A stretch of DNA of 43,181 nt from an uncultured Nonlabens sp. (GCA_947491755.1 CANLKV010000006.1:1-43181); one strand, 5' to 3'; numbered from the stretch's first letter, positions 28,800-37,693 are shown. Notes: generated from the letters alone by a model not told the origin. Program-made: numbers and translations.

Positions 28800-31274
28800 A
28801 TGAAATCACTAAAAACCCTTTTCTTCGTTTTTATGACCGCAACTCTTATCGTTGCTTGTGGTGGTAAAAAAGGAGCTTCAAAAGCTGGTGCTGCAACGGC
28901 AGAGTCCAGTAAAAGACCGTCTAAAAAAGGCGGTATCCAACCTTATTCTAAAGTCATTACCAAAGAGGCAAAAAGCGACCCTGGACTCTTTACCGTCCAT
29001 ATGGTAGATGACAAATATTACTATGAAATTCCTGACAGCTTGCTAGAGCGCGAGATGTTGATGGTAACACGTATTGCAAAGACTGCTACTGGCATCGGTT
29101 TTGGTGGCGGTAAGGCAAATACACAAACATTAAGATGGCAGCGCAAGAATGACAATATTTTATTGCGCGTCGTCTCTCACTCTATCGTAGCCGCAGATTC
29201 TCTACCGGTAAGTATAGCGGTTGAAAACTCAAACTTTGAGCCTATTTTATATTCTTTCCCCATAGAGGCTGTAAAAAAGGACAGCGTGACTAGCAATAGT
29301 GTTATTGATGTTACAAAGTTTTTTAATGAAGATGTAAAAGCCATAGGTTTTCCACAAAGACAGCGTAGTGCTTACAAAATTTCCAGACTAGACAGCGATC
29401 GCTCCTACATCGATACGTTAAAATCATTCCCTGAGAATATTGAAAGCAGACACGTAAAAACTTATCTAGCTAGTTCCCCACCATCTAACGGTAGTGTACA
29501 ATCGGTATCTGTTGAGATGAGTAACTCTATGATATTACTTCCTAAAGAGCCTATGAAACGTCGCTATTTTGACCAGCGCGTCGGGTGGTTTGCAAGAGGA
29601 CAGCAAGATTATGGACTAGATGCTCAAGAGACTAAGACAGTGCGTTACCTAGACCGCTGGAGACTAGAGGTAAAAGATGAAGACATGGAGGCCTTCAAAA
29701 GAGGAGAACTAGTTGAACCTAAAAAACAAATCGTTTATTACATCGATCCTGCCACACCACAACAATGGAGAAAGTATATCAAACAAGGTATTGAAGACTG
29801 GCAAGTAGCTTTTGAAGCAGCTGGCTTTAAAAATGCGATTATCGCAGCAGATGCACCTTCTAAAGAAGAAGATCCAGACTGGAGTCCGGAAGATGTGCGT
29901 TATTCTACTGTACGTTACCTAGCCTCTCCTATTCCTAATGCAAATGGACCACACGTATCTGACCCACGATCTGGAGAAATCCTTGAGTCTGATATCAACT
30001 GGTATCACAACGTTATGACTTTGTTGCGCAACTGGTTCTTTGTTCAAACCGCTGCGATAAATCCTGATGCTCAAGCAACCGAATTTGATGAAGAAGTAAT
30101 GGGGCGTTTGATACGCTTTGTAAGCTCACATGAGGTAGGACACACACTAGGATTGCCTCACAACATGGGAAGTTCTGTAGCCTATAATGTAGAGGATTTA
30201 CGTGATCCAGAGTTTACTAAAAAGTATGGAACGGCACCAAGTATCATGGATTATGCGCGTTTTAATTACATCGCACAACCAGAAGATGGTGACGTTGCTT
30301 TAATGCCTAACATAGGACCATATGACAAATACTCGATCATGTGGGGTTATAAACCTATTCCAGGTAAAACTGCTGAGGAAGAAAAAGAAATTCTCGATCA
30401 GTGGATCATGGAAAAGGCTGGAGATCCTGTTTATAGATTTGGTCGTCAGCAATTTGGCGTTATTGATTACACTAGCCAGACAGAAGATCTAGGTGATGAC
30501 AGCATGCGCGCAAGTACCTATGGAATCATGAATCTACAGCGCATCGTTCCTAACCTAATTGAATGGACCGGTAAAGAAGGAGAGAACTATGACAACCTAG
30601 AAACCATGTATGGACAGGTACTGGGACAGTACAACAGGTATTTAGGCCACGTTACTGGAAATATAGGCGGTGTCAAAGAGACCTACAAGGCCTATGGTCA
30701 AGAGGGAGCTGTTTATGAGCATGCACCACGCGATAAACAAGAACGTGCTATGGAATTCTTACAAAAAGAACTATTTACAACCCCTACCTGGTTAATCGAT
30801 CAAGATATCTTTAATAAGATCGAGAGTGATGGTGGTATTGAAAGAATACGCAGTGTTCAAGTAGGTACACTTAACAATTTACTTGACTTTGGTCGTATGG
30901 CTAGGTTGATGGAAAATGAAGAGGTTAATGAGGATGAAGCTTATGGATTGTTAGAAATGATGGTGGACCTGCGCCAGGGATTATTTAGTGAGCTTTCTAG
31001 AGGGAAAACCATCGATCGCTACCGTAGAAATTTACAGCGAGCTTATGTAGAGCGCTTAGAATTTATTATGAATAACGAACAGGGAGGTCGCTCACGCTTC
31101 GGTGGATCTAGTATTGATGTAGCACAAAGTGATATAAGACCTATCGTGCGTGCAGAATTAGAAACTTTACTTAGAGATACACGTAGAGCAAGTAATATAA
31201 CTAGAGATCGTCTTTCAAAAATTCATTTACGTGACCTTGCAGAGCGAATCGATATGATTCTCAACCCAGCATAA
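28800..31274 (+). CDS. Zinc-dependent metzincin-like lipoprotein (DUF5117/DUF4953 type)
   Basis: An 824-residue exported lipoprotein (lipobox IVAC, Cys20) followed by a Lys/Gly/Ser linker. The catalytic motif HEVGHTLGLPH (His444, Glu445, His448, His454) fits the metzincin pattern HExxHxxGxxH. A Met-turn SIMDY (Met483) follows at the usual distance. The N-terminal and C-terminal parts match the large Bacteroidota proteases annotated DUF5117, DUF5118 and DUF4953. The natural substrate is not known. It is a single gene with its own terminator; codon use looks like that of its neighbours. Zinc-protease call strong, role open. Confidence 0.9.
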   Translation: MKSLKTLFFVFMTATLIVACGGKKGASKAGAATAESSKRPSKKGGIQPYSKVITKEAKSDPGLFTVHMVDDKYYYEIPDSLLEREMLMVTRIAKTATGIGFGGGKANTQTLRWQRKNDNILLRVVSHSIVAADSLPVSIAVENSNFEPILYSFPIEAVKKDSVTSNSVIDVTKFFNEDVKAIGFPQRQRSAYKISRLDSDRSYIDTLKSFPENIESRHVKTYLASSPPSNGSVQSVSVEMSNSMILLPKEPMKRRYFDQRVGWFARGQQDYGLDAQETKTVRYLDRWRLEVKDEDMEAFKRGELVEPKKQIVYYIDPATPQQWRKYIKQGIEDWQVAFEAAGFKNAIIAADAPSKEEDPDWSPEDVRYSTVRYLASPIPNANGPHVSDPRSGEILESDINWYHNVMTLLRNWFFVQTAAINPDAQATEFDEEVMGRLIRFVSSHEVGHTLGLPHNMGSSVAYNVEDLRDPEFTKKYGTAPSIMDYARFNYIAQPEDGDVALMPNIGPYDKYSIMWGYKPIPGKTAEEEKEILDQWIMEKAGDPVYRFGRQQFGVIDYTSQTEDLGDDSMRASTYGIMNLQRIVPNLIEWTGKEGENYDNLETMYGQVLGQYNRYLGHVTGNIGGVKETYKAYGQEGAVYEHAPRDKQERAMEFLQKELFTTPTWLIDQDIFNKIESDGGIERIRSVQVGTLNNLLDFGRMARLMENEEVNEDEAYGLLEMMVDLRQGLFSELSRGKTIDRYRRNLQRAYVERLEFIMNNEQGGRSRFGGSSIDVAQSDIRPIVRAELETLLRDTRRASNITRDRLSKIHLRDLAERIDMILNPA

Positions 31275-31295
31275 TTTCACAAAATAAATTGATAG

Positions 31296-31323
31296 AAACT
31301 GCCTCCTAGTGAGGCAGTTTTTT
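31296..31323 (+). terminator. Terminator after the metalloprotease gene
   Basis: A perfect 10-bp stem AAACTGCCTC/GAGGCAGTTT (31296-31305 and 31311-31320) with loop CTAGT runs into six T in total. It lies 22 bases past the stop. Confidence 0.88.
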
Positions 31324-31441
31324 ATTGGTATAAATTCAAAGGTTTGAAAAATCGAGCCGCGTTGTAAAGAACAAGTTATGATGATCCATTACCCACGATA
31401 TGGGGTCGATGCAATATTCTGAGCGATAAATAAACGGTGAT

Positions 31442-31903
31442 TTAGTTTTGTCTCCTATCGTTAATTACAGGGATGTTTTTAAGCTTCAACAAATAGCCGC
31501 CAGCAACTAGTATAAAGAGTAGTAAGGGATGAATTAAAAATCGTCTCGAATAGAATAAAACCATTTTTGAAAAGTCACTATTAAAGTTTAGTGATATAAT
31601 GACCATGATCACTAGCGCAATGAAGGCAAATAAATAGACCCATAAGCTAGCTCTTATGTATCCAGAAGATCTAAAAAGCAGCCATAACACCCCAAGAGAT
31701 AAAATGGAATTTAAGATAAATCGCAGGCTGTAAGAAAAAAGTAATAATAGGTAATCTATCTCTGGCAAGGGCATCGCATGAAAGTCCAGATGGAAATACT
31801 CTTCAAGCGGATCATAAAATAGCTGGTACTGAAAAAATCGAACTCCTGCCAGGCCCATCAAAAGGATGAATATGGATAGTATGTTGATCCACCGCAACTT
31901 CAT
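31442..31903 (-). CDS. Exosortase F system-associated membrane protein
   Basis: A 153-residue inner-membrane protein with about four hydrophobic helices (NILSIFILLMGLAGVRFF, then YLLLLFSYSLRFILNSIL, and two more). The pattern QYQLFYDPLEEYFH after the first helix is typical of the small partner encoded beside XrtF in Flavobacteriia. It overlaps xrtF by 4 bases (ATGA), which supports coupled production. Its mechanism is unknown. The assignment rests mostly on position and topology. Confidence 0.82.
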   Translation of the reverse strand: MKLRWINILSIFILLMGLAGVRFFQYQLFYDPLEEYFHLDFHAMPLPEIDYLLLLFSYSLRFILNSILSLGVLWLLFRSSGYIRASLWVYLFAFIALVIMVIISLNFNSDFSKMVLFYSRRFLIHPLLLFILVAGGYLLKLKNIPVINDRRQN

Positions 31904-32436
31904 GTGCTAGTTTTAGACGATCGTATCCACAAGACCCACAACAAAATCACAGTGCCATAAATTATTGCCGGAAATATGATATCATGTGAAAACTCTTGAA
32001 ATTGAGGGAAATCTTTATACACTATAGCCAGCAGAACGAGTCGTGCGAGATTGACTAGATAAATTATTATAAAACCTATAAGCATGTATAGGATAGTGGT
32101 TTTCCACGCTTTCGCGAAAGCGATAACAAAAGCAGCAAATAATAACATGACACTTACTGCATTGCAGCCCTCGATCACACGATAAATTATTTGATTGTCA
32201 ATATACAGCAAAACAGAAGGATTTGTAGGGGCATCATAAATTTGAGCCTGGTAACCAAATACTTTTAAAATACCTTGAGTTTGATCGCTAACCATTGCTG
32301 TTACTGGATCAGGATAATGCGGTGCGGTAAAATCAATCTGCAAAAACCCATAATAAAGTAGCGATAGGGTGAAATATAATACCCCAAAAATCAGAACGAA
32401 CTTAAATACAGGATAATAAGGTTTAAAAAAATCCAA
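31900..32436 (-). CDS. xrtF: Exosortase family protein XrtF
   Basis: A 178-residue multi-pass membrane protease/transpeptidase of the exosortase/archaeosortase family. The catalytic residues are visible: Cys91 in IEGCNAVSVM, Arg132 in VNLARLVLLA, and His151 in SHDIIFPAI. Exosortases process proteins with a C-terminal sorting tail at the cell envelope; no candidate substrate lies in this window. It is divergent from the GAF gene and coupled to its partner downstream. A palindromic repeat encodes AFAKA at 106-110, at the end of a membrane helix. Confidence 0.92.
   Translation of the reverse strand: MDFFKPYYPVFKFVLIFGVLYFTLSLLYYGFLQIDFTAPHYPDPVTAMVSDQTQGILKVFGYQAQIYDAPTNPSVLLYIDNQIIYRVIEGCNAVSVMLLFAAFVIAFAKAWKTTILYMLIGFIIIYLVNLARLVLLAIVYKDFPQFQEFSHDIIFPAIIYGTVILLWVLWIRSSKTST
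32107..32122. repeat. Palindromic repeat, copy 9 (inside xrtF)
   Basis: The exact core CGCTTTCGCGAAAGCG. It encodes AFAKA on the coding strand, 15 residues after the catalytic Cys and at the cytoplasm-facing edge of a predicted helix. Confidence 0.9.
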
Positions 32437-32452
32437 TCGACAATATTTATAA

Positions 32453-32480
32453 CAAAGTTACTTATTTAAGTGGGTTTCAA
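32453..32480 (-). promoter_or_regulatory. Promoter of xrtF
   Basis: On the minus strand TTG (32478-32480) and TAACTTTG (32453-32460) are 17 bases apart, close to the Bacteroidota pattern. The start would be near 32446, about 10 nt before the ATG. Confidence 0.55.
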
Positions 32481-32483
32481 ATG

Positions 32484-32491
32484 TAATTTTG
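32484..32491 (+). promoter_or_regulatory. -7 element of the GAF gene
   Basis: TAATTTTG matches TAnnTTTG and is 19 bases before the ATG at 32511. It overlaps the region of the divergent xrtF promoter. No clear -33 TTG is seen. Confidence 0.45.
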
Positions 32492-32510
32492 CTGCCGATA
32501 AACATTGACC

Positions 32511-32966
32511 ATGACAAAGGAAGAGTTAAAACCACAAATAAGCACGATTATCCAGCAGCCTACTGGCAAGCCTGTAGAAAAAATGCAAGCAGTCTGTGAC
32601 CTCATTCAAGCAAACTTACCCACATATAACTGGGTAGGCTTTTATATGGCTCATGAGTCAGAGCCCACCCTGCACTTGTGGTGTCAAGCAGGCGAGCCTA
32701 CTGATCATACTGTGATCCCTTTTGGCAAAGGTATTTGTGGACAGGTCGCCGTTTCTAATAAAAACTTTGTAGTAGATGATGTAAAAGCACAAGACAATTA
32801 TATTGCTTGTAGCATACATGTAAAAAGCGAGGTGGTAGTACCTTTATTTAAAGATGGTAAAAACATAGGTCAGATCGATATTGACAGCAATACCATTGCA
32901 GCATTTGACGCTACGGATGAACGTTTTTTAGAATGGGTTAACGAACAAGTAGCGGCTATTCTATAG
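32511..32966 (+). CDS. GAF domain protein, free-methionine-R-sulfoxide-reductase-like
   Basis: A 151-residue single-GAF protein. The sequence YNWVGFYMAHESEPTLHLW, then FGKGICGQVA and VVDDVKAQDNYIACS, resembles free methionine-(R)-sulfoxide reductase (fRMsr). Two of the three family cysteines are present (Cys76 in GICG, Cys100 in IACS). The third position is His66, so catalysis may differ. I start at ATG 32511; an in-frame TTG two codons earlier is less likely. It is divergent from xrtF. A reductase role is possible but uncertain; it may be a ligand-binding GAF only. Confidence 0.85.
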   Translation: MTKEELKPQISTIIQQPTGKPVEKMQAVCDLIQANLPTYNWVGFYMAHESEPTLHLWCQAGEPTDHTVIPFGKGICGQVAVSNKNFVVDDVKAQDNYIACSIHVKSEVVVPLFKDGKNIGQIDIDSNTIAAFDATDERFLEWVNEQVAAIL

Positions 32967-33000
32967 CCCTGTGCTTTCTAGCTATACCACTTAAGACGAT

Positions 33001-34029
33001 CTAGCCTTTAAAAGCATCACTACGGACGTACTGCTCCCATTTCCATGCAGACGCAAGTGCTTCTTTTAATGACAATTTTGCCTTCCAGCCCAGCACATGG
33101 TTGGCCCTATCCGTTTGTGCATAAGCAGCGGTTATATCACCAGCACGGCGGTCGACAATTTTATAATTGAGTGGTTGACCAGATACCTCTTCAAATGTCT
33201 TAACAACTTCCATTACAGAGGATCCTTTCCCTGTACCTATATTAAACACCTCCATATTGTGTTCATTTTTACCCGTGGCAAGTCGTTCTAGCGCGACCAC
33301 ATGTGCCTGCGCTAGGTCTACAACATGTATATAATCCCGCACGGCAGTGCCATCAATTGTATCATAATCGTTACCAAATATAGACAACTGTTCTCGCAGT
33401 CCTATGGCTGTTTGGGTGATAAAAGGTACTAGATTTTGAGGGGTGCCTAGTGGCAACTCTCCTATTTTTGCGCTGCTATGAGAGCCTATTGGGTTAAAAT
33501 AGCGTAAAGCTATAGCATTAAAACCTGGGGTGACCTTACACAAATCTGCTATAATCTCTTCTCCTATCTGTTTAGTATTACCATAAGGAGATTCTGCAGG
33601 TTTTACTGGTGCACTTTCTGACACTGGCAGCTCATCTGCCTGACCATATACAGTACAAGACGAACTGAATATAAATTTTGCATCACGTTCCTTTAAATTT
33701 TGCAATAAGTACACTAGGGATGTGATGTTATTCTCGTAATAATCTAATGGATGTTGTACACTTTCACCAACAGCCTTAGACGCTGCAAAATGGATCACGT
33801 TATGTATATCTGGATGATTTTTAAAGAAAGAAAATACAGCATTCTTATCTCTCAAGTCTAACTGCTCAAAAACTGGTGTTTTACCAGTTATGGACTCAAT
33901 TTGATCAACTACACGTATAGAACTGTTAGATAAATCATCGATTATGATTACCTCATGGCCACGGTCTTGAAGTTCTACTACCACATGAGACCCTATAAAA
34001 CCTAGACCGCCGGTCACTAATACTTTCAT
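33001..34029 (-). CDS. galE: UDP-glucose 4-epimerase GalE
   Basis: A 342-residue NAD-dependent epimerase that interconverts UDP-glucose and UDP-galactose for polysaccharide and LPS precursors. The N terminus MKVLVTGGLGFIGSHVV has the GxxGxxG nucleotide motif. The catalytic residues are in SSSCTVYG and SPYGNTK (YxxxK). ALRYFNPIGSH and GTAVRDYIHVVDLA are typical of GalE. The length is normal. It runs leftward as a single gene, separated from the acyl-CoA dehydrogenase by a terminator. Confidence 0.95.
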   Translation of the reverse strand: MKVLVTGGLGFIGSHVVVELQDRGHEVIIIDDLSNSSIRVVDQIESITGKTPVFEQLDLRDKNAVFSFFKNHPDIHNVIHFAASKAVGESVQHPLDYYENNITSLVYLLQNLKERDAKFIFSSSCTVYGQADELPVSESAPVKPAESPYGNTKQIGEEIIADLCKVTPGFNAIALRYFNPIGSHSSAKIGELPLGTPQNLVPFITQTAIGLREQLSIFGNDYDTIDGTAVRDYIHVVDLAQAHVVALERLATGKNEHNMEVFNIGTGKGSSVMEVVKTFEEVSGQPLNYKIVDRRAGDITAAYAQTDRANHVLGWKAKLSLKEALASAWKWEQYVRSDAFKG

Positions 34030-34072
34030 CGCACTATTTTTATATTATAAAGGATAAAGTTAGCTATTATAA

Positions 34073-34104
34073 AAAAAGCGGCTGCCCTGTGGCAACCGCT
34101 TTTT
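34073..34104 (-). terminator. Terminator after the acyl-CoA dehydrogenase
   Basis: GCGGCTGCC (34078-34086) pairs with GGCAACCGC (34091-34099) with one mismatch and a CTGT loop, flanked by seven A on the left and five T on the right. It could work in both directions; its place 26 bases past the acyl-CoA dehydrogenase stop fits leftward use. Confidence 0.82.
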
Positions 34105-34129
34105 ACTTATGATTTTTAAATTTATAGCT

Positions 34130-35272
34130 TTAGTCTGCTAACAATCCACGAGATATTACAATTTTTTGAATCTCGCTTGTCCCTTCATAGATCTGGGTGA
34201 TTTTTGCATCTCGCATCAATCGCTCTACATGATATTCTTTAACGTAGCCGTTACCACCATGCACCTGCACTGCCTCTACAGTAACGTCCATTGCCACTTG
34301 TGATGCATACAATTTTGCCATCGCACTGCTCATGTCATAGCTATTGCCTTGATCTTTATCCCAGGCACTTTTCATTACCAGGTGTCTAGCGGCGGCTATA
34401 CTCGTATGCATATCTGCTAGCTTGAAAGCAATAGCCTGGTGGTTACATATTTCTGTACCGAAGGCTTTTCTCACCTTACTATAGTCACGGGCTAATTCGT
34501 AGGCACCGCTTGCAATACCCAGAGCTTGCGCTGCAATCCCTATACGACCTCCAGACAAGGTTTTCATTGCAAATTTAAACCCAAAACCGTCTTCTCCTAT
34601 ACGATTCTCCTTAGGTACTTTAACATCATTAAATATTAAGGAATGCGTATCACTACCTCGTATTCCTAACTTATCTTCCTTCACACCTATCTCAAAACCA
34701 TCCCAGCCTTTTTCAACAATAAAAGCATTGATCCCTCGATGCTTTTTTTCACGGTCTGTTTGGGCTATTACTAGATAGAAGTCAGAACTGCTCCCGTTGG
34801 TGATCCAGTTTTTAGTTCCGTTGAGGACGTAGTGATCACCTTTATCAATAGCGGTAGTTTTTTGACTGGTAGCGTCGCTACCTGCTTCTGGCTCTGACAA
34901 ACAAAAAGCACCTATCGACTCGCCAGAGGTCAACTTTGTTAGATATTTTTCTTTTTGAGCCTCGCTACCATAAGTGTCCAGCCCCCAACAAACTAGTGAG
35001 TTATTTACCGATACAATGACCGATGCACTTGCATCAATTTTTGAAAGTTCTTCCATCACAAGGACATATGAAATGGTATCCATACCGCCACCGCCGTATT
35101 TAGGACTTGCCATCATACCTAGAAAACCTAGCTCCCCCATTTTCTTAACCTGCTCTGCAGGAAAACGCTGGTGCGTGTCTCTTTCTATAACTCCTGGAAG
35201 TAATTCAGACTTGGCAAAATCTCTCGCCGCATCTCTTATCATGATATGCTCTTCAGTAAGGCTAAAATCCAT
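34130..35272 (-). CDS. Acyl-CoA dehydrogenase
   Basis: A 380-residue FAD enzyme that introduces the first double bond in acyl-CoA beta-oxidation. Typical motifs are MDFSLTEEH at the start, GAFCLSEPEAGSD and NGTKNWITNG for flavin and substrate contacts, and MRDAKITQIYEGTSEIQ with the catalytic Glu at the end. It is closest in pattern to short/branched-chain (butyryl-CoA-like) dehydrogenases. I use ATG 35272; the frame extends 28 codons further, but that part overlaps the promoter and is unlike the family. Its start is 72 bases from the divergent anmK start. Confidence 0.94.
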   Translation of the reverse strand: MDFSLTEEHIMIRDAARDFAKSELLPGVIERDTHQRFPAEQVKKMGELGFLGMMASPKYGGGGMDTISYVLVMEELSKIDASASVIVSVNNSLVCWGLDTYGSEAQKEKYLTKLTSGESIGAFCLSEPEAGSDATSQKTTAIDKGDHYVLNGTKNWITNGSSSDFYLVIAQTDREKKHRGINAFIVEKGWDGFEIGVKEDKLGIRGSDTHSLIFNDVKVPKENRIGEDGFGFKFAMKTLSGGRIGIAAQALGIASGAYELARDYSKVRKAFGTEICNHQAIAFKLADMHTSIAAARHLVMKSAWDKDQGNSYDMSSAMAKLYASQVAMDVTVEAVQVHGGNGYVKEYHVERLMRDAKITQIYEGTSEIQKIVISRGLLAD

Positions 35273-35300
35273 CTGTATATTTGTTTTTTGTATCTGTCGG

Positions 35301-35332
35301 CAAAAATAAGGCTTAATGACAGTAATAAACAA
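35301..35332 (-). promoter_or_regulatory. Promoter of the acyl-CoA dehydrogenase gene
   Basis: On the minus strand TATTTTTG (35301-35308) fits the -7 consensus and TTG (35330-35332) lies 21 bases upstream. The start would be near 35294, about 22 nt before the ATG. Confidence 0.55.
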
Positions 35333-35344
35333 GGGTTTCAAAAT

Positions 35345-36400
35345 ATGAACGCGCAAAACTATAACGTTGTAGGAATAATGTCTGGAACATCACTGGACGG
35401 CATCGATCTAGCCTACATAAATTTCGATTATACTCACCACTGGACCTTTAAAATCATGGCAAGTCAGTGCGTTCCCTATAGCACAGAATGGAAAAACCGC
35501 CTTGCTCATGGCATTAACATGAATGTCGATCAGTTAAGTCAATTGGATCAAGATTACACGAAATACCTTGCTGGTGTGATTAAGGATTTTATCAAATTGA
35601 ATGAAATAAAAGATTTAATTGCTGTCTGTTCTCACGGTCATACCATAAGTCACGATCCGGCAAACGGCCATACCTTACAAATAGGCAATCTGCCTATACT
35701 TGCTCAATTAATCAAACAGCGACTGGTTTGCGATTTCAGAATACAGGATGTTCAACTAGGTGGTCAGGGAGCACCGCTAGTACCCATAGGAGATCATTTG
35801 CTTTTTCACGATTTTGATCGCTGCCTGAATTTGGGCGGCTTTGCAAACCTGAGCTATCAACTGGATAATAGCAGGGTTGCTTTTGATATATGCCCGCTCA
35901 ATGTGGTATTGAATCACTATGCCTCCCACTTAAATCACGAGTATGATAAGGGTGGCGCTTTCGCGAAAGCGGGAGCACCACAAACTGCTGTAATATCACA
36001 ATTAGATCAATTATCCTATTATCAGCAACCTGCACCTAAATCCTTAGGTATAGAATGGGTTAATAAACACGTATTTCCCTTATTAACAGCCATTAAAGAT
36101 CCTAAAGATGCCCTCGCAACATTTACTCACCACGCAGCGGGAATCATCGCTAGGAATTTACCTGTACACAGCAACGTACTTGCTACTGGCGGTGGTGCTT
36201 ACAATAATTATTTGTTGCAACTTATATCAGAGAAAAGAGGGAGGCCTGTCATGATTCCAGAATCTAGAGTCATCGATTTTAAGGAAGCAGTGATATTTGG
36301 TTTGCTAGGTGTATTGCGATTACGCAATCAAATCAATTGTTTATCAAGCGTTACTGGGGCGCAGAAAGATCATTCTAGTGGTAAAATTTATATCCCGTAA
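35345..36400 (+). CDS. anmK: Anhydro-N-acetylmuramic acid kinase AnmK
   Basis: A 351-residue kinase that hydrolyses and phosphorylates 1,6-anhydro-MurNAc to MurNAc-6-phosphate in cell-wall recycling. The start MNAQNYNVVGIMSGTSLDGIDLAY has the family phosphate loop. Further motifs are VCSHGHTISHDP, QIGNLPILAQ, and VLATGGGAYNNYLL. I use ATG 35345; the open frame runs 33 codons upstream through the divergent promoter, which is unlikely to be coding. A palindromic repeat copy encodes AFAKA about residues 205-209, in a loop after EYDKGG. Confidence 0.94.
   Translation: MNAQNYNVVGIMSGTSLDGIDLAYINFDYTHHWTFKIMASQCVPYSTEWKNRLAHGINMNVDQLSQLDQDYTKYLAGVIKDFIKLNEIKDLIAVCSHGHTISHDPANGHTLQIGNLPILAQLIKQRLVCDFRIQDVQLGGQGAPLVPIGDHLLFHDFDRCLNLGGFANLSYQLDNSRVAFDICPLNVVLNHYASHLNHEYDKGGAFAKAGAPQTAVISQLDQLSYYQQPAPKSLGIEWVNKHVFPLLTAIKDPKDALATFTHHAAGIIARNLPVHSNVLATGGGAYNNYLLQLISEKRGRPVMIPESRVIDFKEAVIFGLLGVLRLRNQINCLSSVTGAQKDHSSGKIYIP
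35956..35971. repeat. Palindromic repeat, copy 10 (inside anmK)
   Basis: The exact core CGCTTTCGCGAAAGCG, read as AFAKA in anmK. In AnmK the sequence after DKGG is often a helix start of type G.AR.G, so the repeat fits a conserved small-residue pattern. Confidence 0.9.
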
Positions 36401-36420
36401 CTAAATTATAAAAACCAACA

Positions 36421-36446
36421 AAAGCGCGAGAGCTTTTTTATATTTG
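36421..36446 (+). promoter_or_regulatory. -7 element of the dehydrogenase gene, next to a weak hairpin
   Basis: TATATTTG (36439-36446) matches the -7 consensus exactly and lies 20 bases before the ATG at 36467. Just upstream a short hairpin AAAGC/GCTTT (36421-36436) with T-run may end the anmK transcript. No good -33 TTG is seen. Confidence 0.5.
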
Positions 36447-36466
36447 TGAGATAAGCAGATTGCTGA

Positions 36467-37693
36467 ATGAAAGAACTTTTAAAACGCTATGAAACCGCAG
36501 ATCCAGAGATCGTCTTTCACTGGAATGATCCAGAAACAGACGCACAAGGATGGACCGTAATTAATAGCTTAAGGGGTGGAGCAGCCGGTGGTGGAACACG
36601 CATGCGATTAGGACTCGATCAAAATGAGGTGCTGTCACTTGCAAAAACCATGGAAATTAAATTTACAGTCTCTGGACCAGCCATAGGTGGCGCAAAGTCC
36701 GGAATAAATTTTGACCCCAAAGACCCACGTAAAAAAGGAGTATTGGAACGCTGGTATAAAGCCGTCTCGCCATTACTCAAAAGTTATTATGGTACCGGTG
36801 GTGATCTTAATGTTGATGAGATACATGAGGTCATTCCTATCACAGAAGAAAGCGGTGTATGGCACCCGCAAGAAGGTGTATTTACAGGACATTTTACACC
36901 TACCATCGCAGATAAAATCAACCGCATAGGCCAGTTGAGGCATGGTGTGATAAAGGTTATTGAAAATCCAGATTTCTCTCCAGATGTTTCTAGAAAATAT
37001 ACGGTGGCAGACATGATTACGGGATATGGAGTGTCTGAAGCGGTAAAACATTTTTACAGCATTTATGGAGGCAGTATTGAGGGGAAACGCACCATCATTC
37101 AGGGTTTTGGTAATGTAGGAAGCGCTGCTGCTTTTTACCTGTCTCAATCTGGGGCAAAAATTGTAGGGATAATTGATAGCGCAGGTGGGCTTATCGAAGA
37201 AAACGGTTTTACACATGAACAAATAAAACAGCTATTTTTAAATAAAAATGGAAATCAACTCAATGCAGATAAATTGATCCCTTTCCAAGAAGCAAATGAA
37301 GCTATTTATGCATTATCTGCTCAAGTATTTGCCCCTTGTGCGGCATCTAGACTTATAAGTAAACAACAGGTAGATCAGTTGATTGATGCCGGCCTAGAGG
37401 TCATCTCTTGTGGAGCAAATGTTCCATTTGCAGATAAAGAAATATTTTTTGGACCTATTATGGAATATACCGACAGTAAAGTAAGTCTTATTCCAGACTT
37501 TATCTCTAATTGTGGAATGGCAAGAGTATTTGCCTATTTCATGGAGCGCCGCGTACAAATGACTGATGAGGCCATCTTTAACGATACTAGCATGACTATA
37601 CGTAATGCTATTCAAAACACTTTTAATAACAACAGTTCAAAAACTCAAATAAGCAGCACTGCTTTTGAAATTGCACTTAAACAACTTACATAA
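36467..37693 (+). CDS. Glu/Leu/Phe/Val dehydrogenase
   Basis: A 408-residue amino acid dehydrogenase of the Glu/Leu/Phe/Val superfamily. It oxidatively deaminates an amino acid with NAD(P)+. Motifs include GGAAGGGTRMRLG, the catalytic Lys in GPAIGGAKSGINFDP, the TGGDLNVDE segment, and the nucleotide motif GFGNVGSAAAFYL. The length is closer to Leu/Phe/Val dehydrogenases than to hexameric GDH (about 450), but the substrate cannot be settled by eye. It abuts nhaB (stop then ATG with no gap). Confidence 0.92.
   Translation: MKELLKRYETADPEIVFHWNDPETDAQGWTVINSLRGGAAGGGTRMRLGLDQNEVLSLAKTMEIKFTVSGPAIGGAKSGINFDPKDPRKKGVLERWYKAVSPLLKSYYGTGGDLNVDEIHEVIPITEESGVWHPQEGVFTGHFTPTIADKINRIGQLRHGVIKVIENPDFSPDVSRKYTVADMITGYGVSEAVKHFYSIYGGSIEGKRTIIQGFGNVGSAAAFYLSQSGAKIVGIIDSAGGLIEENGFTHEQIKQLFLNKNGNQLNADKLIPFQEANEAIYALSAQVFAPCAASRLISKQQVDQLIDAGLEVISCGANVPFADKEIFFGPIMEYTDSKVSLIPDFISNCGMARVFAYFMERRVQMTDEAIFNDTSMTIRNAIQNTFNNNSSKTQISSTAFEIALKQLT

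Noticed and set aside
35246..35344. Longer N-terminus of AnmK
   Set aside because: It overlaps the start of the divergent dehydrogenase and its promoter; the family begins just before GIMSGTSLDG.
35273..35356. Longer N-terminus of the acyl-CoA dehydrogenase
   Set aside because: The added residues are unlike the family and cover the likely promoter; MDFSLTEEH is the standard start.
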